Below, piece by piece: positions 27,390 to 37,225 of a stretch of DNA of 64,000 nucleotides (within the stretch, counting starts at the first letter, position 1; the number at the start of each line of letters is the position of its first letter). Source of the stretch: Allacma fusca (taxonomy: Eukaryota > Arthropoda > Collembola > Symphypleona > Sminthuridae); contig OX359246.1 of the NCBI GenBank assembly GCA_947179485.1, forward strand, positions 52,679,632 through 52,743,631, in the 5' to 3' direction. Under the pieces are notes generated by a model, which ran no database searches, had not been told where the DNA came from, and saw only the letters and a program-made list of their open reading frames with translations. The translations under genes and the position numbers were made by a program.

Positions 27390-28367
27390 ACAACCATGGG
27401 CAGACAAAACAATTCGTCGTTTCTCTATATACTTCGACTGGAAACAGACACTCCCAACATAAAATCCGCATTTTTAAAGCTACTAAGCCATTCATTTGGA
27501 GACTACTAACAAAACCGTACACAACACTAAGTTACATTGCCCTCCGTGAACAGCGCATGAACGGAACAATGGAAACATACAACTGGTGGAAAAGGGTTGA
27601 ATGCGTTTTTAGAGAAACTGGATTGCAACAAGAACATGACCAAATCAGCATTGACTACCTGATGCAAATTATTCTGGAATTATCGGAACATACAATCAGT
27701 GGTTAGTAAGATGGTAGAAGGGAGAACGATGAAACACTTCTGCCAAATAAAAACGAAGATCGAACTCAGGGAATTCTACAACTTAGGACTAAGGTGAAAC
27801 GAAGTCAAACTCATACAAAACTTAAGAACCGGAATGCCACACATCTCCATAAAAATAGAATACGCTTTTTTAAACGGGCTGAATAAGAATTTTAGGGTAA
27901 AAGACAAATCGAGCAAATGCACGCTATGTAACCTCAACTATGATGAGGATAATTACCATGTAATGTTTAAATGTCCACATTACAGATCTGTAAGAGCTAG
28001 TCTACTCAGTGAATATTGTAACGACTATATTAACAGAGATAATTATATACAACCAATTTTTAACTCTGAACCCAGCATAAATGTATGCAGGAATATTTAC
28101 AACTTTTGATGCACTGCACTTAATATTAGGAAATATTTTTTAATTTTAATGCACGATGACTGAAAGCAAGTTTCGGAGTAATTATTTTATCAAAGCCTCT
28201 ACTCCGTATATATAAATTTTTGCCCCTTTCTCGTACCTTTCCTTTTTTAATGTACGTAATTTAATTAACTAAAATCATATCTGGTGAATGTAAATGAAGG
28301 TGAGTCGTTATGGTGGTAAAGGCTTTGGCCAAAAATCGACCTGAATAAAATTATTATTATTATTATT
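27390..28367 (+). mobile_element. LINE 3' fragment with C-terminal zinc-knuckle region and ATT tail
   Basis: A 5'-truncated non-LTR element in plus orientation. The best preserved part (27,834-28,109) reads LRTGMPH..., then CTLCNLNYDEDNYHVMFKCP followed by HYRSVR. This is the C-terminal 'C..C...eDe.Hf.f.CP.Y..lR' zinc-knuckle of many LINE ORF2 proteins. Upstream, broken frames read RLETDTPNIKSAFLK and TYNWWKRVECVF, consistent with the preceding region. The 3' UTR carries GGTAAAGGCTTTGGCC, an AATAAA and a (TTA)n tail at about 28,350-28,367. Several frame breaks; no RT or endonuclease retained. Confidence 0.72.
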
Positions 28368-28725
28368 CGTCGTTTCTCAAAGTTTTGAATTCAGAAGTGA
28401 AGGTCAAACATCTCGATGTTTTCTGGAAGGTTGTGATTCAGTAGTTCGGGTAAAACCAAAATATTATATGGATTTTATAAAGAGCCACTGCACGAATAGC
28501 GGAGATTAAGCAGTTGATGATTTTTAAAAAAATGGATGGTTTTAATTTTGGTTGCAACAAATTAGGGTTGCTATGCTGGGAATCTTAAGACTCAGTTAAG
28601 GACCTTCCATTAAGGAATTTTTAAGGCTGTCGAAGAGAAGGATGTCGCAAAATGTTCAACTATATCGGCAGATAAAACTCGATCAGGGATGTGTAAACAG
28701 AACTCAAAAATCCATATAGTTTAAT

Positions 28726-28830
28726 ATGGACTATTCTACCATTATCAAAGGATGTGTTCAACTTGTGACTATCACTAGGCGTCCATTTTCCGTTGTTGAA
28801 GACAGTGTGTTTAAAACTAATGCAGCAGCT
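28726..28830 (+). pseudogene. hAT transposase N-terminal-region fragment
   Basis: The peptide from 28,726 reads GCVQLVTITRRPFSVVEDSV followed by FK, matching the conserved animal hAT segment 'CvelvtvngrPFs..edsgF..i'. Similarity is lost after about 35 residues, and the element copy B begins at 28,994. The upstream BED finger and the downstream catalytic core are not visible, so this is an isolated fragment. Confidence 0.6.
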
Positions 28831-28993
28831 TCGTTGAAAGATGCGGCTTTTCTGCTTTTCTGCACGTACATACTGGTCTTTCCAAGCATGCTTACATTGC
28901 AGAATATTCCCCTAGAAATATTCAATTTACATAAAATTGTCTACAAAATATTTGCCAATTTTAGTTTATCCTACATAAGTTTTGTACTTGTAG

Positions 28994-29393
28994 GCAGGTG
29001 TCGGAATTTTGGGGGATGACGGGAAGAATCTATGCAGGGAAAAAATATTTCTGGTAGGGAATTTCTCAAAGAAAAGGGATTTATTTTAACAAACAGGGAT
29101 TTTTAAAATCGTTGATTTTTGTGGCAGGGAGTTTTAAATTTTTTGGCGTTTCAGGGGAATTTGTTATTAAACCAGGGATTTTTAGATTGATTGGCCTAGT
29201 TTGGCAGGGATTTCACGTCTTGTATGGAAATAATTATTTTTGCCAACATGGGTTTTGAAAATCGCTGACCTTTTTTTTAACAGGCATTTTTGAAATCGTT
29301 GAGGACCTCCCAGCAGGGAGATAATCTGATAATATTCTGCAGTTAAATTCAGAAATGATCTTCCAGGGAGATTTACAAAATTCGCACCCCTGC
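28994..29393. mobile_element. Non-autonomous inverted-repeat element, copy B
   Basis: 400 bp delimited by GCAGGTGTCGGAATTTT and CAAAATTCGCACCCCTGC; the latter reverse-complemented is GCAGGGGTGCGAATTTTG. Inside, a short motif of the form CAGGGATTTTTAAAATCGTTGA recurs in several degraded versions (about 29,093, 29,170, 29,250 and 29,280), so the element is built partly of internal subrepeats. It is the longer sister of the copy at 25,503. The minus-strand reading frame over it (29,463-29,182) has no recognisable domain. Confidence 0.72.
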
Positions 29394-29589
29394 ATTTAGG
29401 GTATGCACCAAAGGTAAAAATCTTAGCCTTTTCAGCAGCTTTGGTCCAAGTTGCTTTCTTCATTTGTCAGTTTGTCGCTTAGTTTTGCAATCAGAACATC
29501 ATTTATATCGTTAATGAATGGATAGCTTCCACATAGCTAATATTAGCCTTATACTATTTCGGATAGGAGGCTCACAATGCTGTCGGATT

Positions 29590-29960
29590 TATGAAAACTA
29601 TCGACAAAAGTCTTGAAGTAACTAATTATCGCATATATTATAATGTTGCAGTAATTATTCCTATGGTTTTGCTATTTGACCTTATATCAGCTAACGAAAC
29701 TCTCCCTAAATGTTTTAAAAAAGCTACCATAACACTTTCACAGCTCCTATTGTACACGGGTACGGGTTTTTTAACGTCTGCTAAAAACATTAGACCTATT
29801 TAGTCTACCTTTCGTCAATAAGGTTTTTGAAAAGGTGATGTGCTATAACATTCTGACACAATGTAAAATGGATATGAATGATCATCTGCATAGTTTTCGT
29901 ACACGTACATATATCCTGTTTTATATCTGTATATACTTTCAAACATGTAATGGGAGACAA
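29590..29960 (+). pseudogene. LINE reverse transcriptase fragment
   Basis: Two overlapping frames together carry an RT signature: LFDLISANETLPKCFKKATI (family 'iFN.si..G.fP..lK.A.v'), then NIRPI, and, after a frame change near 29,800, SLPFVNKVFEKVM ('PISlLp..SKifEk') and MNDHLHSFRTRTY ('l...QhGFR...sT'). These are the fingers motifs upstream of the catalytic Asp. The catalytic motifs themselves are absent. Isolated 5'- and 3'-truncated fragment. Confidence 0.6.
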
Positions 29961-30218
29961 CATATGTATAACCAACCAAATTTCTTCCGATTTATATTGA
30001 TTTACCGGAGGCGTTTATTCTGTATCCTGTTGACTTCTCTTGAAAAAATATCTATATAAGTGTGACGCGTGTACCCTGCATGTTCGAGATGATTATCTTT
30101 CCACCTGTCATTTTCAGATGTACAGGTATGGTCAAATTTCATTGTTTTTCTAGAGTAATTACCCCAAAAACATCCAAAGTTCTAATTTAATTCACCCGTA
30201 AAATTTGGTTGCTTATCT

Positions 30219-30350
30219 TAGGGGCCATTCAAGTAATTCATAACGCAAAATTGGTCAAAATTTCATCCCCACCCACATGATGTAACGTTAGGGTAACGCT
30301 GACTAAAATACCACCTACCCATACATAACGCGTTACGTGTTTTTTTAAAT
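30219..30350. repeat. Dispersed GGGGCCATTCAAGTAATT / ATAACGC repeat
   Basis: Starts AGGGGCCATTCAAGTAATTC and continues with ATAACGCAAAATT, TAACGTTAGGGTAACGC and ATAACGCGTTACG. From memory this resembles a family of short dispersed elements common in arthropod genomes (GGGGCCnTTCAnnnATTACGTAACGC). The other terminus is not visible, so the copy is truncated. Confidence 0.4.
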
Positions 30351-30769
30351 GCTGCTTTAGGAAATACATTAGATTAAATATATTTATGCCTTCTTAAATA
30401 CTACGATTCATCCGGTAAAATTAGGTTTATTCAATTTGTGGCTTCAGCCTCACATTCAACAATACTTTCAAGAACTTCAATGTCAATGTATTCAGCATCA
30501 CTGTCTTCATACCTACATATGTGCAACACATTCAATAATGTCCTGCGTTTATACTTTCAATGGCTTGAATATTGTATTGTAGAAATTATAGAGTAGGTTA
30601 ATTTGTGTCTATTGTCGCATTAAGGTAACTGGAAGGAGTTGGAAAACACTAAAAGGATGTATTTGCTAGACCAGCGTGTATGATTACCTTATTGAAACTG
30701 TAGTTATACATGGCATTACGTATATTCTGTAAGTGAACCGTTGTCCGAAAGGATGGTACAATGGCCATG

Positions 30770-31262
30770 CTCAAAGATTCAGTTGAGAGGGGCACCAAAA
30801 GAAAGAGCAAGCGATTTAGACTGTATACGTTTGCGGCTTTGGATACATTCAGAGTTTAAGATTTCGTAAAACTTTGAAATATTTCAACTCTGGCTGGCTT
30901 GGCATCTTTGAGTACACTTTTCTCAGCCGGTACTTAACTCATTCAGTTGAGAGTGGTGCCAATAGACTAAGCTAGCGATTTAGAGAATATACATTTGTAG
31001 CTTTGGATAACTTCAGAGTTTTCGAATTTTTGTAAAAGTTTGAAATATTTCAACTCTGGCTGGCTTAGCATCTTTGGGTAAACGTTTCTCAGCCGGTACT
31101 TAACCGATTCAGTTGCGAGTGGTGCCAATAGAAAGGGCAGGCGATTTACATGGTATACATTTAAGACTCGATAAATGTCAGTTTTCGAATTTTTGTAAAA
31201 TTTTTGAAATATTACAACTCTGGCTGGCTTGGCATCTTTGGGTACACTTTTCTCAGCTAGAA
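30770..31262. repeat. About 165-bp tandem repeat, three copies
   Basis: Three head-to-tail units anchored by ATTCAGTTGAGAGTGGTGCC-like sequence; AGTTGAG or AGTTGCG begins at 30,781, 30,945 and 31,111 (spacings 164 and 166 bp). Each unit contains a GAAATATTTC palindrome (GAAATATTAC in the third) followed by AACTCTGGCTGGCTTGGCAT and TTTCTCAGCCGGTACTTAA. Units differ at roughly one position in ten. No open frame is conserved between units. Confidence 0.85.
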
Positions 31263-31758
31263 TATTGTTGAAGGTTTGACTTGTTTCGGTATAGGCTACG
31301 TAATACCTTTTTATATATCAATTGTTTAGACGGTTTAAGTACCTCTGGGTTTCTATAATTTGAAATTATTGCTTTATTTTGGCCTAACAGGTGTTAAATT
31401 ATGAGGGCTAATGAATTTGGTAGACGTCGTAGTTGTCTTTGGTGGATGGTTACTGCGGATAGAACCGGTACTGTGATGTCTGTTATCTCTCACGACATTG
31501 GACGGTGGTTATGAGACTATCATCAAGGTCGTATGTCTTTGTGGCAACAGTTGGCTGGCAATCTCTGGGAGCAAAGACATATTACTGATTTGGAGCGATT
31601 TTGGATACGCACCATTTTTTGTGAAAACAGGAAAGATGTGCAGGCATGTCTACAAATTTTACACCTAAAATGTCCTTACCTATGTTTATAGTCTGTTTGT
31701 CATAGACCAAATACCGTCGCATTATCGGGGACGATTTGTTTGAAGATGTAAATCCAAT

Positions 31759-31930
31759 ACTGTCAAGAAGTATGCTGAGAAGTGCTGTATTTGTAACAAA
31801 TGCTTCGACGATCACGATGCTTCAATGATTGCGTGTACCCAATGTGAACGCTGGTACTTCAATATGCATAAATGCGGACTTAGAAGCAGCAAAAGCAGAC
31901 GATGCTTGGGTTTGTGGTAAATGTGAGGGC
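31759..31930 (+). pseudogene. PHD-finger-like remnant with one frameshift
   Basis: In one frame: KCCICNKCFDDHDASMIACT then QCERWYFNMHKCG. One frame later: AAKADDAWVCGKCEG. Together these show the PHD layout C-x2-C ... C-x2-C-x-x-W-Y ... C ... W-x-C-x2-C: Cys codons at 31,783, 31,792, 31,834, 31,843, 31,873, 31,913 and 31,922. The frame changes between 31,875 and 31,904. The expected His after WY is displaced (WYFNMHKC instead of WYHxxC), so the metal site may be damaged. PHD fingers occur in chromatin proteins and in several transposon-encoded proteins; the neighbours at 33.7-37.2 kb suggest it is one part of the same decayed unit. Confidence 0.55.
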
Positions 31931-32040
31931 GCTTCAACTAATTCATTTCCTAGTGAATGGAAGTATAGTTTACTAGGTATGAAACGTAACCGTTTGAGTA
32001 TTATATTTTCATGTTGATACATCGCATGCAAATTTTACAT

Positions 32041-32120
32041 TTAATAATAATAATGTGTTTATTGACCGATTCGAAAGAAGCCCTTACAGTCACTTGATGT
32101 TGTACATATTGTTCCATAAT
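32041..32120 (-). mobile_element. Possible minus-strand LINE 3' tail
   Basis: AATAATAATAAT beside GTGTTTATTGACC reads, on the minus strand, as an AATAAA followed by a (TTA)n tail, as in the LINE fragments at 28.3 and 43.8 kb. No coding remnant was found beyond it. Weak. Confidence 0.25.
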
Positions 32121-32222
32121 TAGGTCTAATATCTATTTTATAAATAATAAATGGCATGAATTGTTAATTAAATCACTTATTTCTTCTATTTACAGATAGT
32201 TTGTAATGATGGGGACTCAAAA

Positions 32223-32234
32223 CTAAATAAAAAA

Positions 32235-32265
<31 letters not shown>

Positions 32266-32278
32266 AAAATAAAATAAA
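32223..32278. repeat. (AAAT)n microsatellite
   Basis: About 56 bp of AAAT/AATA repeats with two imperfect runs. Confidence 0.9.
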
Positions 32279-32517
32279 GCGTATTGTTTGGTTGAGATAT
32301 TTTAAGAATAATGTTGTCCCTAGTTTAATTCATTTACATTTACTTATACACACATGTAATCAGTCGAGAGGAGGCCACTGAACGTATCCAGCATTTCATA
32401 CGGTTTCGGTATTGCAACTACAAAGTGGATCATTCCAACAACTAGCGAACGGTCATCTAATGACTCATTAGCGGCGCATAGCAAAAATTCAATACAATAC
32501 AAGGAGTCAGTACTTAC

Positions 32518-32643
32518 CTTCAAGCAAAGTTCTTGTGTGTGCACCACTGTTTTCCTTTCGATGGCACAGTTCTTCAAATACAAAACTTGGATTTCTACTT
32601 GCTCGTCAAACGAGGTCAGAGAATTTCCGTCTTGATGAAGCAT
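32518..32643 (-). pseudogene. Candidate minus-strand exon with consensus splice donor
   Basis: A 42-codon open stretch starting ATG at 32,643 (SFDEQVEIQVLYLKN, VVHTQELCLK) ends exactly at AAG|GTAAGT (donor complement at 32,512-32,517), an ideal 5' splice site. A CTGCAG acceptor lies just upstream (about 32,661), but stop codons precede the ATG, so it could be only a first coding exon. The frame also reads on past the donor to 32,344. No domain recognised; might equally be chance. Confidence 0.22.
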
Positions 32644-33639
32644 TTATTCCATCAAAGCTCCTGCAGTGAATATTTTGGGTTGTAATTATGTACTATTATT
32701 GTTCTGATTTTGTATTGTTTAAAATTTGTACGACGCTTGTTTTGTGTAATGTTAATTGTAGATTGTGCAACTCCATGGGAAAACGTTTATTCCAAAATCC
32801 AACGATCATATGCAGAAAATGTTCTCGGTTTCGGATAAGCGTGAGATAAATGTGGACGTTTCCAAACTACATCCTGTTAACCAACTCAAACGTTTTGAAA
32901 CATAAAATTGTAAGCTTTACAATTGTCGGTTTACAATCAAAAACACGTTAGGGAAGAAATTATAAAAGACAAGACTTTATTAATATTATTTATTCATTAA
33001 CTTTAACCAGGTTGTTTGAAGCCGTTTTGAAGCCGAGCTTATAAGTCAAATTGGACTGGACTTTAAAGTTAACAAGTTAACAACACGCAGAAAACGTAAG
33101 TTAAGTCACCTAAGCCAAATGCCTTCTACGTGTGTTAGCAGCAATTGTACGTTAGTAAACTTGCACACATTTCAGCATACAGAGGAATTTAATAAACCAG
33201 GAAAGCAAGTAGCGCGAAGAAGCTTTGCCTCTTCGTGGTTTACAATGCTTCCATTTATTGAGTGAGTATCATGAGTACTTTAATTACTACTTTAACCTAT
33301 TTTATACTAATTATCAGACAATATTTCTAATTTGTAAATATTACCCAGTTTTGTTGGAAAAAATAAACGTGCACGTATTACTTCCGGATGGGGAAAGTTG
33401 CCAGCCGACACATCGGACTTTATTTTTACCAACACCTGCTCATTTGAAAATATCCTTTTTGTGCTTCTTTTCTTCTACGACACATTTCCACTGGCGAAGA
33501 GTTTTATGTGTGGTAGTTCCTTTAAACATCTTAGCTTACAAAGCTGCATGGAGGAAATTCTAGCTGGGAGGACAAATCGTGGAAAGACGATTTGGCTACA
33601 AGAATTGTGTAACTTGTTCAACCTTGTTTCAAAACCAGC

Positions 33640-34277
33640 TGTGAATGATTTAGCATCTGATGAAATCACATTTGCGGCTGAACCTTTTGTGACAACTATG
33701 AAGACTATCACTATTTTCCTATATGTGATATTGAAGATATGTGCAGGTAAATTGAAATTTGTTACCAACACTGTAAGAATAGCGAAAATACTAACAAGAT
33801 AGTTAATACTAACTAGAAAATACTAACCGAAAAATATTATTGTTTTACAGAGTTTGTCCGATTTTTACATCTTTTCAAAATATGGAAACAGGACTAGAGC
33901 GAATAAATAACAGGAACAACTTCAGGGAGTATAAGTGCAAAATGTGCAAGCAACTTTTACAACTTCGCTATGCAAACCCCCCCCCCGATGGTCCAGCTTA
34001 CTTTATTTCGTTTAATTTAAGCCCGGCGATTGGAACATTGGTGCTGAAATTGTTGTACCTATGACGGTGGCCTTTTCATGTAAACATATTAGACCATGAT
34101 TGCGATTTGTTTGCATGCTCCTTCTATCAACAACAACGTTGGCATTGCGTTTCTGTAGTGAGAAGCAATAAGCAATGGTTTTGGTATGATGCTATGACGT
34201 TTGACAACAAATACAAGCGTCAAGTACCTGAATACAATCGTGTGTCTAATTGCTTTTATAGATTACGCTGTAGCTAG
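33640..34277 (+). pseudogene. USP-like (peptidase C19) deubiquitinase domain remnant
   Basis: A frame ending DIEDMC-AG has a donor at 33,747 and joins in phase to an exon starting 33,851, giving CRVCPIFTSFQNMETG and then FREYKCKMCKQLL (Cys codons at 33,936 and 33,945), followed by PPPDGPAYFISFNLSP. This matches the USP zinc-ribbon 'Y.C..C' and the following 'lP..l.i.l' strand. After a frame change, 34,089-34,277 reads FYQQQRWHCVSVVRSNKQWF then WYDAM, matching the USP His box 'GHy..yv....W..fDD'. The His codon is at 34,143. The catalytic Cys box was not found upstream. Family assignment is by landmark order only; decayed by at least one frameshift, with a C10 run at 33,977-33,986 as one likely slip site. 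Confidence 0.42.
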
Positions 34278-35279
34278 TAACACTGGTAAAATTTGTAGCT
34301 TATAGCGAATGTTAAACGTTAACTTAGTTGTAATTGAAATATTTGCTACTATGAATAGCTTCTTGCTATAAACGCAGGTGATAGTATAATTCGATACTTA
34401 ATTTGTAGTTTCAAAGTGTAAATGTGAATGTTTAGGTTATACATTCTATTAACCAACATAGCAATTTCATTGACATTCCAAATTCATTGCTAGTTTCATT
34501 TCCTTGTTCGTAAATGCTTATTGCTTGCTTGCATATGTCATAACATTGCAACAATGTTCACCTTTGACGTGCTATAATAAAAATCGTTCCGTATTTCTTT
34601 TGTTTCACTATTTTAGCAACTTATTGTAACATAATGTTGCTTTTGCACAGAACTTTGTTGCCTACTTGTTCTGAGGACGGTTGTAAGGTTTTCTAGGTAT
34701 TCGTCTTTAATGCATAGAATGTTGTGTACGTATTCGCTTATCTTGGTATACTCTTGAATTGACTGACATTTTTACACCGCACAGTGTAAATACTACGTTG
34801 AATCTGAGCAAAATAAAACTTACTACTATACTGCACATATGGCGAGAATGGTTTGTTGGAAAATATTCCACTGGTCTTGTATGTAAACTTTATCCTGGTG
34901 ATTGGAATGCCAAAGTAGTTTCGCCTATGCAGCTTAATCAAATACCTAAGCGTTGTTGTTTTTTGGTAGCACTGTCGAGCTTCTTTCATGTTCTCTGCAT
35001 CAACGTACTCAGGACCACTTTGTTTTGGTGGTTTGGTACCAAAATCAATGGTTTTCTTACGCCGGCATGGACTAGGAAAAAGTATAGACGCAATGGTCCC
35101 GAAATCTTGTTTGCAATGTGTGGTATGGGTTGCTGTAATTGTTAATAAGATCTTATTGCTTTGGCGTGACTTAGGACATGTCAATGTTGTTACGTTTTGT
35201 AACATCTACCATTTATTAATACTTTTGTAGAGTAGTTTGCTGTGATAACAAATCTGGAAGTTTAACTTTTGACATTTGT

Positions 35280-35281
<2 letters not shown>

Positions 35282-35336
<55 letters not shown>
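35282..35336. repeat. (AT)n microsatellite
   Basis: About 27 uninterrupted AT dinucleotides, followed by ACATTAGCAC and short ATT repeats. Confidence 0.97.
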
Positions 35337-35339
<3 letters not shown>

Positions 35340-35706
35340 TAGCACTTATATATTATTATTATTATATTAGCACAAATTATTAATGCTATTATTTTCTTAT
35401 GCAGTAATAACTGTTCGTAGTTGCTTGTAACATTGTGTGGTTTAATTGATAAGGGATGCACGAAAGAAGTAGAATGGCCTAAAATGCCATTTGGATTAAA
35501 TATTTGCTAGTTTGTATGGACGATGTTTCAGCATCAGCGATATTACTTCCAGGCTTGTTAATGGGATTAGTGCTAGTTGTACATCAAAGGAATTGTCAGG
35601 ACAGGGTTTACTCATTTTTGCTAAACGCATCTGTAGTAAAGGTAGAACATGGCAGATTTGTGGTATATTCAGTTGATAAATTGCACTGCTGCTTTGTTAT
35701 TTTCAG

Positions 35707-37225
35707 ATGGGTGAATGTTCAGTTCAACTTCCTGCTCTCATCGACTCAGCAAGAAGAACGCAGATGCTACATTCAGTCTTGGGTTACAACGCCTTAAATT
35801 GGAATTTCAAAATCGTACGCTCATAATTTTATACTCCTTTCCTTGTACGCTGTCGTTGCCACATATTTATTTTTTATGAAGATGTTGTATCACTTGTAAA
35901 TATGAATATAGAATGAACAATTACATGCGAAAATTTGGTTACCAATTAAGGAGTTTCGAAAGACCTCTGAAGGAAGAATTGCTCGAATTGTTAAGCTAAA
36001 GTCCAAACGAGTTGCCGAACGGCAAAACAGAACAAATCAAAGTCAGCTGGATGGCGTGAGTATGATGTAAGTAATGTTACTACATGACAGGTTGACTGAT
36101 TTAACAACGTCGGAAGTGTACATCATATGTGGATTTTTCGTGGTGCTATAATAATATATTGTGTAATGATAATAAATGTTTGTATTGTAGGGAGACAGAA
36201 ATTCATGTTGATGAAAATGTTGGCATCGTCGGAATCTTTAAAAATTTGAGTTTAGAGGATTGCGACCTTTTGACCGCATTACATACATCTTGGGTTAATA
36301 CCTTCTATATTGATTTTTATGCTCAACTATTACTAAAAAGATGCAAACCATATGGTTTAGTTTATTTTCCAACTGGTATCTTTCGTTTTGACGACGGCAT
36401 GTTAAAAGTATCTGAGCTAATTAGGAACAAGAAATTCAAAAATGTTTCAACCTCAACTATAGTTATTGTTACGATTTCGAACTTCGGATCGCATTGAATA
36501 TTAATCCTGGCTGATAAAAATTCTCTGCAACTTAAAATTAATGATACTTTGAGGGGTAATTTTTAAGCCAAGAGAGAGTGGCGTAGGGATTTCTGATGTA
36601 TATACAATTGATGACACAAGCCTTTCAACTGGTCAAGTTTTCAAATAATAACTGGTCTATAAATTATTTTTCTGAAGTAGTCAACCAGGTACTATTTATT
36701 TAATTTCATCCAAAAGTATTTAATATTTAAGCTTTATTCTTAACTAATGCCAATTCAATGTAGTGCTTCACGAACTCTGCATGCAAAAAACTTTAGAATA
36801 ATTCTTATGAGAGTTTACAAAAATTAGTTTAGTAAGTTTTATTTCAGACTGGATCGTATGCATATTTTTGCTTAGTGTTCTGAGTTACAATTTTTGCGAA
36901 TGTCCAAAATTCCCAGAAAATTGCAAATAATGTCAATGCTAATTTGGAAAACATTCAAATCGTATCCGAATTAGATTTGATTAAAACCGTTGAAAATTGC
37001 GTATGTATTTTATGAATATTACAGACTGATTCGAGTTCTTGCGGACCTGCTGCATTGCTGTTCCTGGAGAAAATATTCAGAGGGGAGCGGATTTGTTGTT
37101 CTGATTCGCTAGTGTATCAAAGGTATCGCAAGACCACAATTTCAAGATGCCTCAAAACGACGGACACTGGGAGAAACATTTTGTCCGAGAAAAATGATTA
37201 CACTGCATTTATAAAGCAAAAATGA
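35707..37225 (+). pseudogene. Ulp1/SENP-like (peptidase C48) gene remnant, five exons
   Basis: Inferred exons: 35,707-35,814 (donor GTACGC), 35,912-36,066 (acceptor ATATAG, donor GTAAGT), 36,191-36,555 (acceptor TTGTAG), 36,587-36,688 (acceptor GCGTAG) and 37,025-37,225 (acceptor TTACAG, stop TGA). Exon joins 1-2, 2-3 and 4-5 keep frame. Ulp1 landmarks appear in order: LSLEDCDLLTALHTSWVN (entry helix), GSH-stop-ILILADKN with the catalytic His at 36,492, Asp in KINDTL at 36,543 (17 residues after His, the usual spacing), and NQ|TDSSSCGPAALLFLEK across the last splice, supplying the oxyanion Gln and the nucleophile Cys (37,040). Defects: the expected Trp after His is TGA (36,495), and exons 3-4 join one base out of frame. 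The family cleaves SUMO-like conjugates. The N-terminal 90 residues are basic and unrecognised. Likely a transposon-borne or duplicated gene now decayed. Confidence 0.66.

Noticed and set aside
29182-29463. Minus-strand 93-residue frame
   Set aside because: Lies over the inverted-repeat element copy B and its subrepeats; no domain.
34738-35230. Opposed 128- and 155-residue frames on the two strands
   Set aside because: No recognisable motif on either strand beyond a PGDWN string shared with 34.02 kb; may be a decayed part of the USP-like unit but cannot be supported.
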